Part shown: positions 8,010 to 13,324 of the stretch, piece by piece | Layout: each line of letters starts with the position of its first letter | Numbering within the stretch: position 1 is the stretch's first letter | Origin: an uncultured Lysobacteraceae bacterium | Lineage (GTDB): Bacteria > Pseudomonadota > Gammaproteobacteria > Xanthomonadales > Xanthomonadaceae | Assembly: GCA_946482565.1 (NCBI GenBank) | Contig: CAMLSB010000036.1 | Location: 1-13,324 of the forward strand | Direction: 5' to 3' | Length of the DNA: 13,324 nucleotides | Translations under genes and position numbers: made by a program | Notes under the pieces: generated by a model | What the model was told of the DNA's origin: nothing | The model's database searches: none | The model's input: only the letters and a program-made list of their open reading frames with translations

Positions 8010-8062
8010 TCGCCGCGAGACCCGCCGCTCGTGGAACCGTATTCACGTCGCAGCTTGCAGGG

Positions 8063-8593
8063 CTAGGCAAAAAGCGTTTCAAGCTCGGCGGGAAGCTCGA
8101 CGCCCTGCAGGCGACGCGTCTCCTTCGCGATGTTGACTGTCATGGTCGCTTCCGACACTTCGATCAACGATCGATCGATCCGGCGTTTCTGCGTTTCGGA
8201 GAACCACCCCAGCACCGGGCGCAGGTGCCAGAACGCCTGCGTTCCCTCATGCACCGCCACCGGAAAAGTCGCCGGGTTGCCGATCATGAGCTTACGGATG
8301 TTCTGGCGCGAACAGCCGACGAGTTCCGCGACATCCGTCAGCCCCACCAGGTCCGGCGATGCTTCCACCAGATCGGCGCCGGGAATCGCCTGCTTGACCG
8401 CGCGCACCGCCGAGGAGATCGCCTCGAGGGCAGAGTCGGCCGCACGCGTGAAATCCAGCGCGATCCGGCCCGGCTGACCCAGGCCCACCAAGGCGTCGTC
8501 GCAGCCCGCCTCCGCCAATGCATCGACGAACCGCTCCGGATCGGCACTGGCATCCGGTAGCCGGAACTTCAAGGTGAATTCGTACTCATTCAT
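8063..8593 (-). CDS. Helix-turn-helix DNA-binding protein, putative antitoxin of the HicA-like partner
   Basis: A 176-aa protein. Residues 1-80 (MNEYEFTLKFRLPD...) form a small alpha/beta domain with GRIALDFTRAADSALEAISSAVRAV, loosely like the HicB-type partner fold. Residues 84-104 (GLTDVAELVGCSRQNIRKLM) form a clear helix-turn-helix of the excisionase/MerR-like kind, followed by FPVAVHEGTQAFWHLRPVLGWF, the wing and W-x-x-x-x-V-L pattern usual after such a motif. The C-terminal 40 residues are helical. The ATG at 8593 is chosen because AGGAG (8601-8605) lies seven bases upstream and it overlaps the end of the preceding gene by 8 bases. An upstream ATG would bury it inside that gene. DNA binding is well supported. 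The antitoxin role is inferred from the overlap with a HicA-like gene and from the operator upstream. Confidence 0.7.
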   Translation of the reverse strand: MNEYEFTLKFRLPDASADPERFVDALAEAGCDDALVGLGQPGRIALDFTRAADSALEAISSAVRAVKQAIPGADLVEASPDLVGLTDVAELVGCSRQNIRKLMIGNPATFPVAVHEGTQAFWHLRPVLGWFSETQKRRIDRSLIEVSEATMTVNIAKETRRLQGVELPAELETLFA

Positions 8594-8867
8594 CGTCGCG
8601 CTCCTGCCGGCCTGGGGCTTGCTTCGCCCGCTCCACTGCGCAGTGGTCAACGACACGCCGCAACTGCTTGCCATGGTTGCCTGGATTCTTCGGCGTGCTC
8701 CAGATGCTGGCGATGCAGAACTCGCCACAGCGGCAGGTCTCGTCGTTCCAGGGACAGAACATGCGCCCCCAGGCATGCGAGCCGCCTTCCCTGATCACCC
8801 AACCGTGTGTTTCTGCGTGCCGGATCGCGGCCTCGACTTCGGGCTTGGGGTGCGGCTTGCGGGGCAT
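8586..8867 (-). CDS. HicA-like small protein, putative toxin (mRNA interferase-type fold)
   Basis: A 93-aa protein. Residues 10-35 contain VEAAIRHAETHGWVIREGGSHAW. The spacing of GW, R and GSH (His31) is that of HicA/YcfA-type toxins, in which this His is catalytic in an RNA-cleaving double-stranded-RNA-binding fold. Unlike classical HicA (about 60-80 aa), it carries a cysteine cluster C38-x6-C45-x-C47-x3-C51 and a further C76, which may bind a metal. A basic, charged tail follows. The ATG at 8867 lies about 15 bases after the predicted transcription start and has no good ribosome binding site. The in-frame ATG at 8909 falls inside the promoter, so I reject it. It overlaps the downstream helix-turn-helix gene by 8 bases. 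Toxic activity is inferred from motif and context only. Confidence 0.65.
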   Translation of the reverse strand: MPRKPHPKPEVEAAIRHAETHGWVIREGGSHAWGRMFCPWNDETCRCGEFCIASIWSTPKNPGNHGKQLRRVVDHCAVERAKQAPGRQERDDE

Positions 8868-8889
8868 CGTATTTCTGGCTGCGAGCAAG

Positions 8890-8918
8890 AGTTTAAGGGC
8901 GACAATCATGGTTGTCAA
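8890..8918 (-). promoter_or_regulatory. Sigma-70 promoter of the HicA-like/HTH module
   Basis: On the minus strand the -35 box is a perfect TTGACA (8918-8913), followed by exactly 17 bases and a -10 box TAAACT (8895-8890, four of six consensus bases). Transcription would start near 8883, giving a leader of about 16 bases before the ATG at 8867. It is the best promoter I can see in the window. With no terminator downstream, it could also feed the T2SS operon. Confidence 0.65.
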
Positions 8919-8927
8919 GTGACAACC
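8901..8927. promoter_or_regulatory. Inverted-repeat operator with three TTGTC/GACAA half-sites
   Basis: GGTTGTCA-AG-TGACAACC (8910-8927) is a perfect inverted repeat with 8-bp arms and a 2-base centre. A third half-site, GACAA (8901-8905), pairs with the TTGTC at 8912-8916. The elements cover the -35 box and part of the spacer of the module promoter, so a bound protein would block RNA polymerase. The natural candidate is the helix-turn-helix protein encoded by the same operon, acting as an autorepressor. The divergent XRE protein is a second candidate. Confidence 0.65.
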
Positions 8928-9122
8928 TGAGTGGTCGCGGCCGCGAAACCGAATAGTGGCGGTCCAACCAAGGCTTTGCCCACACGCCAGCATGCGTCAC
9001 CGGTGCCGGGCGGTTGGATCCCGCCATTGACCAGACCCGCTCCGGCCCGATGGGTGAAACGGCGCCGCCCGACCTATGTCGAGGTCGCGAGTGTCTGCGA
9101 AATCCGGGGCGATTCAGCCGCC
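8928..9122. other. Intergenic region between divergent module and XRE gene
   Basis: About 195 bases with no supported gene. A weak possible -35 (TTGACC, 9027-9032) is not followed by a convincing -10 box for the XRE gene, and no ribosome binding site is obvious before 9123. Apart from the operator at its left end I see nothing further. Confidence 0.4.
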
Positions 9123-9407
9123 ATGAAAGACCAGGAGTTCTACCAGCGGCCCGGGCGACGGATCGCCGAACATCGCAAGGCGCTAGGCCTCACCCATACC
9201 GACCTGGCCCAGGAATTGGGCGTGGCCCAGCAGACCATGGCGCACTACGAAGGCGGCACCGCCCGCATCGCCGCTGCGATGCTGCCCACCATCGCCCGCG
9301 TGCTCGGCGTGGCCATCGAAATGCTGATCGGCATGCCGGCCAGGCGCGGCGCCGGCAAGCGCGGGCCGGCGCCCAAGCTGCAACAGCAGCTCGAGCGCGT
9401 GCAATAG
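9123..9407 (+). CDS. XRE-family helix-turn-helix regulator, C-terminally truncated by an in-frame TAG
   Basis: As read, a 94-aa protein. Residues 11-70 form a Cro/CI-type helix-turn-helix domain: GRRIAEHRKALGLTHTDLAQ, then ELGVAQQTMAHYEGGTARI, with the recognition helix around VAQQTMAHYEGG. The tail is basic and Pro-rich (RRGAGKRGPAPKLQQQLERVQ). It belongs to a small regulator type in which I expect the sequence to go on with ...QLPKAQQQAISKVLD.... That continuation is present in frame directly after the TAG at 9405-9407, so a CAG-to-TAG change is likely. Residue 10 is Pro where a Leu is usual in my memory of the family. The DNA-binding domain is whole, so it may still work. The ATG at 9123 lacks a clear ribosome binding site. 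It is divergent from the toxin-like module and shares its 255-base intergenic region. Confidence 0.7.
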   Translation: MKDQEFYQRPGRRIAEHRKALGLTHTDLAQELGVAQQTMAHYEGGTARIAAAMLPTIARVLGVAIEMLIGMPARRGAGKRGPAPKLQQQLERVQ

Positions 9408-9473
9408 CTACCCAAGGCCCAGCAACAGGCGATCTCGAAGGTGTTGGATTGGAAACTTGCTGCGCACCAGTAG
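9408..9473 (+). pseudogene. Orphaned C-terminal segment of the XRE regulator after the amber codon
   Basis: In the same frame as the regulator, the DNA after the TAG encodes LPKAQQQAISKVLDWKLAAHQ and then a second TAG at 9471-9473. This fits the C-terminal helix of this regulator type. There is no frameshift: one base (T at 9405 instead of C) separates the two parts. Without suppression this stretch is not translated. Confidence 0.6.
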
Positions 9474-9489
9474 GTTCACCAATAGGCCC

Positions 9490-9529
9490 ATGAAGCAGAA
9501 GGCCCGCATCTGCGGGCCTTCTGCTTCAT
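9490..9529. terminator. Strong hairpin between convergent genes, probable bidirectional terminator
   Basis: ATGAAGCAGAAGGCCCGCA (9490-9508), a TC loop, and its exact reverse complement (9511-9529) form a 19-bp perfect stem. It sits 17 bases after the full-length end of the XRE frame and 28 bases beyond the stop of the minus-strand immunity gene. The T tract is weak on both sides (ATTTACG on the plus strand), so termination rests mainly on the GC-rich stem. Confidence 0.7.
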
Positions 9530-9557
9530 TTACGATCAAAAAAAGGAACCTGGCCAG

Positions 9558-9989
9558 TTACAGGATGCCGTAATAGCCCGGCCGAAATGCAAGGATGCTC
9601 TCAGCCCGCAAATCGGGAGAATCCGGATCCACATCTATGCCAGGAATGTACGCGCTAACACCAGTCTTATTGGAAACAAATCCATCCGACTCTAGTTCAA
9701 TTTTTGAGTCGTGACTTCTCATGAATGCCATTAATGATTCGATAGAAACATCGAGTAAGTCGACACCGTCAAAAATCGCATTCGCAGGCTTCGACAGTTC
9801 GACAGCTTCAACTTTATTTTCGGTGTCGTAATAAACGAAACATCCCAACTCAACATAGTGATCGGATGTGTTTGTAGAAGACGCTGATCTACGAAACTCC
9901 TCAAACCTTGACCCAATCAATTTCCTTACTTCTTCACGGAACTCGCCAAATCGAATTTCGCCTACGCTCACATGCGACTTAATCTCCAT
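9558..9989 (-). CDS. Putative immunity protein for the RHS C-terminal toxin
   Basis: A 143-aa cytoplasmic-type protein without signal peptide or membrane segment. It opens MEIKSHVSVGEIRFGEFREEVRKLIG, then has HYVELGCFVYYDTENKVEAVELSKP, FDGVDLLDVSIESLMAFM, and a C-terminal SDGFVSNKTGVSAYIPG and ILAFRPGYYGIL. Alternating beta strands and two helices are likely. I do not know a named family for certain. The pattern SVG-x-I-x-FG-x-x-R-x-x-V at the N-terminus and FR-x-GYY at the end recurs in small proteins beside bacterial toxins. The ATG at 9989 overlaps the stop of the RHS gene by 11 bases. An ATG at 10025 (preceded by GGTGA) is an alternative. The base composition is much lower in GC than the surroundings (24 of 60 in 9661-9720). 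Position and overlap are the basis for the immunity call. Confidence 0.65.
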   Translation of the reverse strand: MEIKSHVSVGEIRFGEFREEVRKLIGSRFEEFRRSASSTNTSDHYVELGCFVYYDTENKVEAVELSKPANAIFDGVDLLDVSIESLMAFMRSHDSKIELESDGFVSNKTGVSAYIPGIDVDPDSPDLRAESILAFRPGYYGIL

Positions 9990-10500
9990 CAGTGTGCCTG
10001 CGCATTTGTTCGATGTGTTCGTCATATTTATCACCAAACTTCTGCTGGACATCGGCTATGCCCATTTCCTGAGCACCCTTGAAATCCCCGGACTCAATCA
10101 TCTGCTGCTCGGTTTGCCGGTACTCCCTTGCCTCTCTTGAGTTGCCCCAACTTGCCGTTTTTTGGTGGTCTGCCTTATCCATAACGATGGCAGGGCCTGA
10201 TGATCTCGACGAACCGCTGCCAACCGACGGGATGTGATGCCGCTCCAATCCTTCGCCCCGCTTGAGCTTCGAGTAAGCTCCACCCAGCTTCTCGCTCACC
10301 ATCCTAACGCCCTTTGCGGCATCCTTGACATCACCGATGCTGACCGGCAACGCCTCACTTGCAATGGAAGCGCCAGCCAAAATCCTCTCTCCAGCCGACG
10401 CGTTCGGATTCATTACCGTCTTGGCATCACTCACCAACCCAGCCGTTGTGGCTGCGATATCCCCACCCTTGATCGCTAGCTTGATGAGCTTGGTCCAGAT
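9979..10500 (-). other. RHS C-terminal toxin domain, HNH-like
   Basis: The 173 residues after the core motif DPDGRS. Residues 1-60 of the tail (KLIKLAIKGGDIAATTAGL..., NPNASAGERILAGASIASEALPVSIGDVKDAA) look like a hydrophobic pre-toxin linker. The effector part starts at GEGLERHHIPS (His88-His89, codons at 10239-10234) and goes on with SGPAIVMDKADHQKTASWGN and a C-terminal KFGDKYDEHIEQM. The E-R-H-H ... D-H arrangement resembles the HNH/endonuclease VII type toxin domains (AHH, LHH, EHHH groups), which cut DNA. I cannot place it in one of these families with certainty. Confidence 0.6.
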
Positions 10501-13324
10501 GCTGCGTCCATCCGGATCCGTGAACTTATACGGGTTGTTCGCTGCGTAGCAGTAGCGGCAGAGGTTCCACCCCGTGACCGTATCAACGGCAACTGCATCC
10601 GTACTTACGAACTTTCCGAGCAACGGGTCGTAATAGCGCTGTTGCATGTAGATCAGGCCGGTAGCCGCGTCCGCCACGTGCCCGGTGTAGTTCGGCCCGT
10701 CCTGCAGCGTCGGGCTGGTCTGATAGCCGTAGGGCTCGTACTCGCGGCGCTCGATCACCGTCTTAACACTGTTGGTGATCGCGACCGGCGTCCCCAGCGC
10801 TTCGGCGTGCTGGTAGGTCACTGTCGCCGCACCCCCGGCCAGCGGCACGGCTGACTCGGCCACCAGGCTCCCGCCCAGGTAGATGTACTGCCGGCGCTTG
10901 CCGCTGCGCTCGTCGCGCTGGAACAGCAGTTGGCCCGACTGGGCGTACAGGCTGTACACCAGCCCGGCGCTGCTGCTCGAGCGGATCCTGCGCCCCTGCA
11001 CGTCGTAGCGATAGGTCTCCGGCCCGCCGGCGCGCATCCGGTTGCCGTAGTCGAACGTGTAGAACACGCCGTTCCTGTTGGCCAGGTTGCCCTGCGCGTC
11101 GTAGCCCAGGCCGATGACGCTCACGCCGCCGGCCATGACGTTGGTCAGGCGGTTGTGCGCGTCGTAGACGTAGGCCTGGTCGCGCGCCTGGCTGCCGCCG
11201 GTCACCGCGACGTGGGTCAGGTTGTCCAGTGCGTCGTAGCTGTAGCTGGCCGTGCCGAACATCGGCGAGGTGGCGCTGGTCAGCCGGTTCACGTTGTCGT
11301 AGACCATGTCCCGGTTGCCGCGGTTGCCCGCGACCGCATCGCTGATCGCCAGCACGTTGCCGACCGGGTCATAGTCGTAGCTGTCGTCGTGGATGGCGGT
11401 CGACCCGTTCAGGTCCTGGCTGCGGTCGGGCAGGCCGCGCGCGTTCTGGGTCAGCGTGTGGACGATGCCGTTGCCGTAGGTGAATCCGGCGATGGCCCCG
11501 TTCGGGTAGTACGTCACGTTGCTGGCGTAGCTGCCCGCCTGCGTGGGCTGGCCCAGGGCGTTGGGGGCGTAGCTGACCGTCAGGCTGTCGGGATAGACCA
11601 GCGTCGACAGGCTGGCGTTGCCGTCGTAGCCGTAGCCCACCGTCCAGGTGTTGCTGCCCGAAGCCTGCGACTCGCCCGTCAGCAGCCGCCGCTTGTTGTA
11701 GGCGTAGGTGTTGACCACGCTGCTGGCGCCGGCGTCGTTGTAGGTGGTCACGCTGGACGGCAGGCCGTCGGGGGTGTAGCTCCAGCTCTGGTTGCCGTTG
11801 GCGTCCGGGAACGTCAGTGTGCTGACGCGGTTGCGGGCGTCGTAGGTGCGCACGGCCTTGCGGGCGTTGATGGCCGTGGTGTTGCCGTCGGTGCTGCAGG
11901 CCGTGTCCTTGGGCAGGCCGCTGGCCGACCAGGCCAGGTTGCCGGCGGCGTCGTAGCCCATCAGCGTGGCGCCTTCGCGCTCGCCCTGGGTGTTGCCGAT
12001 CTCGCGCTCGACGACGCGGCACAGCTCCTGGTACGCGTTGTACGTGTACTTGCGCGTGAGGGTGAGCGGCGCCGGCGTGGTGGTCACCGTAACCGTGATC
12101 GCGCTGGTGGTGGTGACGGCGCCGAAGTCGTCGGTGGCGCGCGCCTGCACGGTGTGCGTGCCCGACGTCATCGCGTCCCAGGTGGTGTCGTAGGGGCTGG
12201 TGGTGTCCTCGGCGACCTGGGTGCCATCGACCAGGAACTGGACGCTGGCGACGGTGCCATCGTTGTCGCCCGCGGTGGCGGCGAGCGGAACCTCGGCGCC
12301 CAGGCCATAGCTCGAACCGTTGGACGGTGAATCGAGATAGACGTAGGGCGCCACGTTGTCAGCGACCACCGTCACCTGCGCCGCGGCCGGGATGGCGGCC
12401 AGGTTCTGGTTGTCGTAGGCGATGGCCCGGACGGTGTGGCTGCCGCTCGTGGCGACCCAGTTGGCCGCGTACGGGCTGCTGCTGTCCTGGCCGACGGTCG
12501 TGCCGTCCACCTGGAATGTAACGTGGTCGACCGTGCCATCGGGGTCGCTGGCGGTGGCGGCGAACGTCACTGTCGTGCCGGCCAGATAATGCGAGCCGTT
12601 GGCCGGCGTGGTCAGGGTCGCCGACGGGGCCTGGTTGGGCGGCGGCACGGTCACGGTGATGGGCGGCGTGGTCGCTGTCGCCCCCTGGTTGTCGACGGCG
12701 CGGGCCTGGATGTTGAAGGTGCCGGTCGCCGCCCACCACGGGTAGGTGTAGGGACTGACCGTGTCCTGTCCGACCTGGGCGCCGTTGATCAGGAATTCGA
12801 CGCGCACGACCGTGCCGTCCGGGTCGCTGGCGACGGCGAGGAACGAGACTTGGTCATCATTGTTGTAAACGGCACCATCGACAGGCCGGGTCAAGCTGAC
12901 GCTCGGGGGCTGGTTCGGCGCGGCGACCGTGATGCTGGTCGATGCCGTGGTGGTGGAACCACCCAGGTTGTCGACGGCACGGGCCTGCAGCGCGTGGCTG
13001 CCGGTCGTCGAGGTCCAGCTGTAGGCGTAAGGGCTGCTCGCGTCCTGCCCGACCATCGCGCCGTCCACGAGGAACTCGACGCGGTTGATGCTGCCGCCGG
13101 TCTCGCTCGCGGTGGCGGTCATCGCCACCGTGGCGCCGGTGGTGTAGCTGGTGCCGTTCGCGGGCGCCGTCAGGCTTACCGTCGGCGTGGGTGCGGTCAC
13201 CGTGATGGTGCTGGTGCCGGACGATGTCGTGCCACCCTGGTTGTCGAACGCACGGGCCTGCACGGTGTGGCTGCCGGTGGTCGCCGTAAAATTATAAAAA
13301 AACAGACTCGCCGTGTCCTGGAGA
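9979..13324 (-). CDS. RHS/YD-repeat polymorphic toxin with Ig-like repeats, 5' end beyond right edge
   Basis: The C-terminal 1114 or so residues of a large surface or secreted toxin. From its N-terminal side it has one partial and four complete 93-residue Ig-like domains (to 12067). A shell of YD repeats follows (YDAAGN, YDARNR, YDYDPVGN, YSYDALDN, YVYDAHNR, YDAQGN and others, 12066 to about 10700). Then comes the RHS core, with GPNYTGHVADAATGLIYMQQ, YYDPLLGKFVSTDAV and NNPYKFTDPDGRS (about 10700-10501), and a 173-residue toxin tail. RHS proteins form a hollow shell around the tail and release it by cleavage near the core end. The reading frame is open to the right edge, so the start, signal peptide and secretion route are not visible. 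The shell is GC-rich (40 of 60 in 11281-11340) and the tail less so. Confidence 0.9.
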   Translation of the reverse strand, partial: LQDTASLFFYNFTATTGSHTVQARAFDNQGGTTSSGTSTITVTAPTPTVSLTAPANGTSYTTGATVAMTATASETGGSINRVEFLVDGAMVGQDASSPYAYSWTSTTGSHALQARAVDNLGGSTTTASTSITVAAPNQPPSVSLTRPVDGAVYNNDDQVSFLAVASDPDGTVVRVEFLINGAQVGQDTVSPYTYPWWAATGTFNIQARAVDNQGATATTPPITVTVPPPNQAPSATLTTPANGSHYLAGTTVTFAATASDPDGTVDHVTFQVDGTTVGQDSSSPYAANWVATSGSHTVRAIAYDNQNLAAIPAAAQVTVVADNVAPYVYLDSPSNGSSYGLGAEVPLAATAGDNDGTVASVQFLVDGTQVAEDTTSPYDTTWDAMTSGTHTVQARATDDFGAVTTTSAITVTVTTTPAPLTLTRKYTYNAYQELCRVVEREIGNTQGEREGATLMGYDAAGNLAWSASGLPKDTACSTDGNTTAINARKAVRTYDARNRVSTLTFPDANGNQSWSYTPDGLPSSVTTYNDAGASSVVNTYAYNKRRLLTGESQASGSNTWTVGYGYDGNASLSTLVYPDSLTVSYAPNALGQPTQAGSYASNVTYYPNGAIAGFTYGNGIVHTLTQNARGLPDRSQDLNGSTAIHDDSYDYDPVGNVLAISDAVAGNRGNRDMVYDNVNRLTSATSPMFGTASYSYDALDNLTHVAVTGGSQARDQAYVYDAHNRLTNVMAGGVSVIGLGYDAQGNLANRNGVFYTFDYGNRMRAGGPETYRYDVQGRRIRSSSSAGLVYSLYAQSGQLLFQRDERSGKRRQYIYLGGSLVAESAVPLAGGAATVTYQHAEALGTPVAITNSVKTVIERREYEPYGYQTSPTLQDGPNYTGHVADAATGLIYMQQRYYDPLLGKFVSTDAVAVDTVTGWNLCRYCYAANNPYKFTDPDGRSIWTKLIKLAIKGGDIAATTAGLVSDAKTVMNPNASAGERILAGASIASEALPVSIGDVKDAAKGVRMVSEKLGGAYSKLKRGEGLERHHIPSVGSGSSRSSGPAIVMDKADHQKTASWGNSREAREYRQTEQQMIESGDFKGAQEMGIADVQQKFGDKYDEHIEQMRRHTDGD
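12067..13324 (-). repeat. Tandem 93-residue (279-bp) Ig-like domain repeats
   Basis: Four complete units, each exactly 93 codons: 13182-12904, 12903-12625, 12624-12346 and 12345-12067. A fifth, partial unit runs to the right edge (13324-13183). Each unit has xVxLTxPxNGxxY, ATASDPDGTVxxVxFxVDG, VGQDxxSPYxxxW and HTVQARAxDNxG. This is the bacterial Ig domain type often found as stalks in surface proteins. The units differ by many substitutions, so the duplication is not recent, yet the spacing is exact. Confidence 0.85.

Noticed and set aside
7975..8062. A gspE promoter using the GATAGA/TAGATT bases
   Set aside because: No -35 box at suitable spacing; the match is too weak to call.
6364..8136. 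Plus-strand open frame of 590 codons opposite gspE
   Set aside because: Same shadow pattern; gspE on the other strand has all ATPase motifs.
8594..8776. N-terminal extension of the helix-turn-helix protein to an ATG at 8776
   Set aside because: It would lie inside the HicA-like gene, has no ribosome binding site, and the ATG at 8593 has one plus a typical short overlap.
8868..8909. Upstream ATG at 8909 (MIVALKLLLAARNT...) as start of the HicA-like protein
   Set aside because: It lies between the -35 and -10 boxes, upstream of the predicted transcription start, so it would not be on the message.
8910..8927. Attachment site or transposon end at the palindrome
   Set aside because: No second copy is seen elsewhere in the window, no integrase or transposase is present, and its place over a -35 box explains it as an operator.
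10930..12330. Plus-strand open frame of 466 codons with repeated Val/Ala/Gly-rich segments
   Set aside because: Its apparent repetition mirrors the YD and Ig repeats of the RHS gene on the minus strand.
1..13324. CRISPR array, tRNA, rRNA or insertion sequence
   Set aside because: No regularly spaced short repeats, no tRNA-like fold or rRNA sequence, and no transposase frame were found by reading; the only tandem repeats are the coding Ig units.

Overview
The window looks like chromosome from a high-GC gammaproteobacterium of the Xanthomonadaceae/Lysobacteraceae group (Lysobacter, Luteimonas or Xanthomonas type). This rests on the gene order of the type II secretion operon (E-F-G-H-I-J-K-L-M-N, the arrangement known as xps), on its GspL/GspM/GspN variants, and on the very high GC of the coding DNA (50 of 60 bases are G or C in 5221-5280). 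The genus is an inference, since no rRNA or other marker gene is present.

Region 1 (1-7974, minus strand) is one tight operon for a type II secretion system (T2SS). In transcription order it holds the ATPase gspE, the inner-membrane platform gspF, the major pseudopilin gspG, the minor pseudopilins gspH, gspI, gspJ and gspK, the inner-membrane assembly proteins gspL and gspM, and the start of gspN (the XpsN/GspC-like periplasmic linker), which runs off the left edge. Genes are separated by 18 bases or fewer, or overlap, several by ATGA, so translational coupling is likely. Their products form a machine that pushes folded periplasmic enzymes through an outer-membrane secretin. The secretin gene gspD is not in the window and would be expected just past the left edge.

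Region 2 (8063-8927, minus strand) is a two-gene module directly upstream of gspE. It encodes a 93-aa HicA-like protein with a GSH motif and a cysteine cluster, followed by an overlapping 176-aa helix-turn-helix protein. Its promoter is clear (TTGACA, 17 bases, TAAACT) and an 8+2+8 inverted repeat lies over the -35 box. This looks like a self-regulated toxin-antitoxin module. No terminator separates it from gspE.

Region 3 (9123-9473, plus strand) is a divergent XRE-type regulator. A TAG stop appears to cut off its last 22 codons, because the reading frame continues in family-like sequence after the stop. A near-perfect 19-bp-stem hairpin at 9490-9529 closes this region and faces both ways.

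Region 4 (9558-13324, minus strand) is a polymorphic toxin locus. A large RHS/YD-repeat protein, whose 5' end lies beyond the right edge, starts in this window with tandem 93-residue Ig-like domains. The YD-repeat shell, the RHS core, and a 173-residue C-terminal tail with an HNH-like E-R-H-H...D-H pattern follow. An overlapping small gene downstream is the likely immunity gene. The tail and immunity gene are clearly poorer in GC than the shell, as expected when toxin/immunity cassettes are swapped onto a conserved RHS body.

The most interesting parts are the toxin-antitoxin-like module upstream of the T2SS operon with its three-half-site operator, the apparent amber mutation in the XRE regulator, and the uncharacterised RHS tail with its partner gene.
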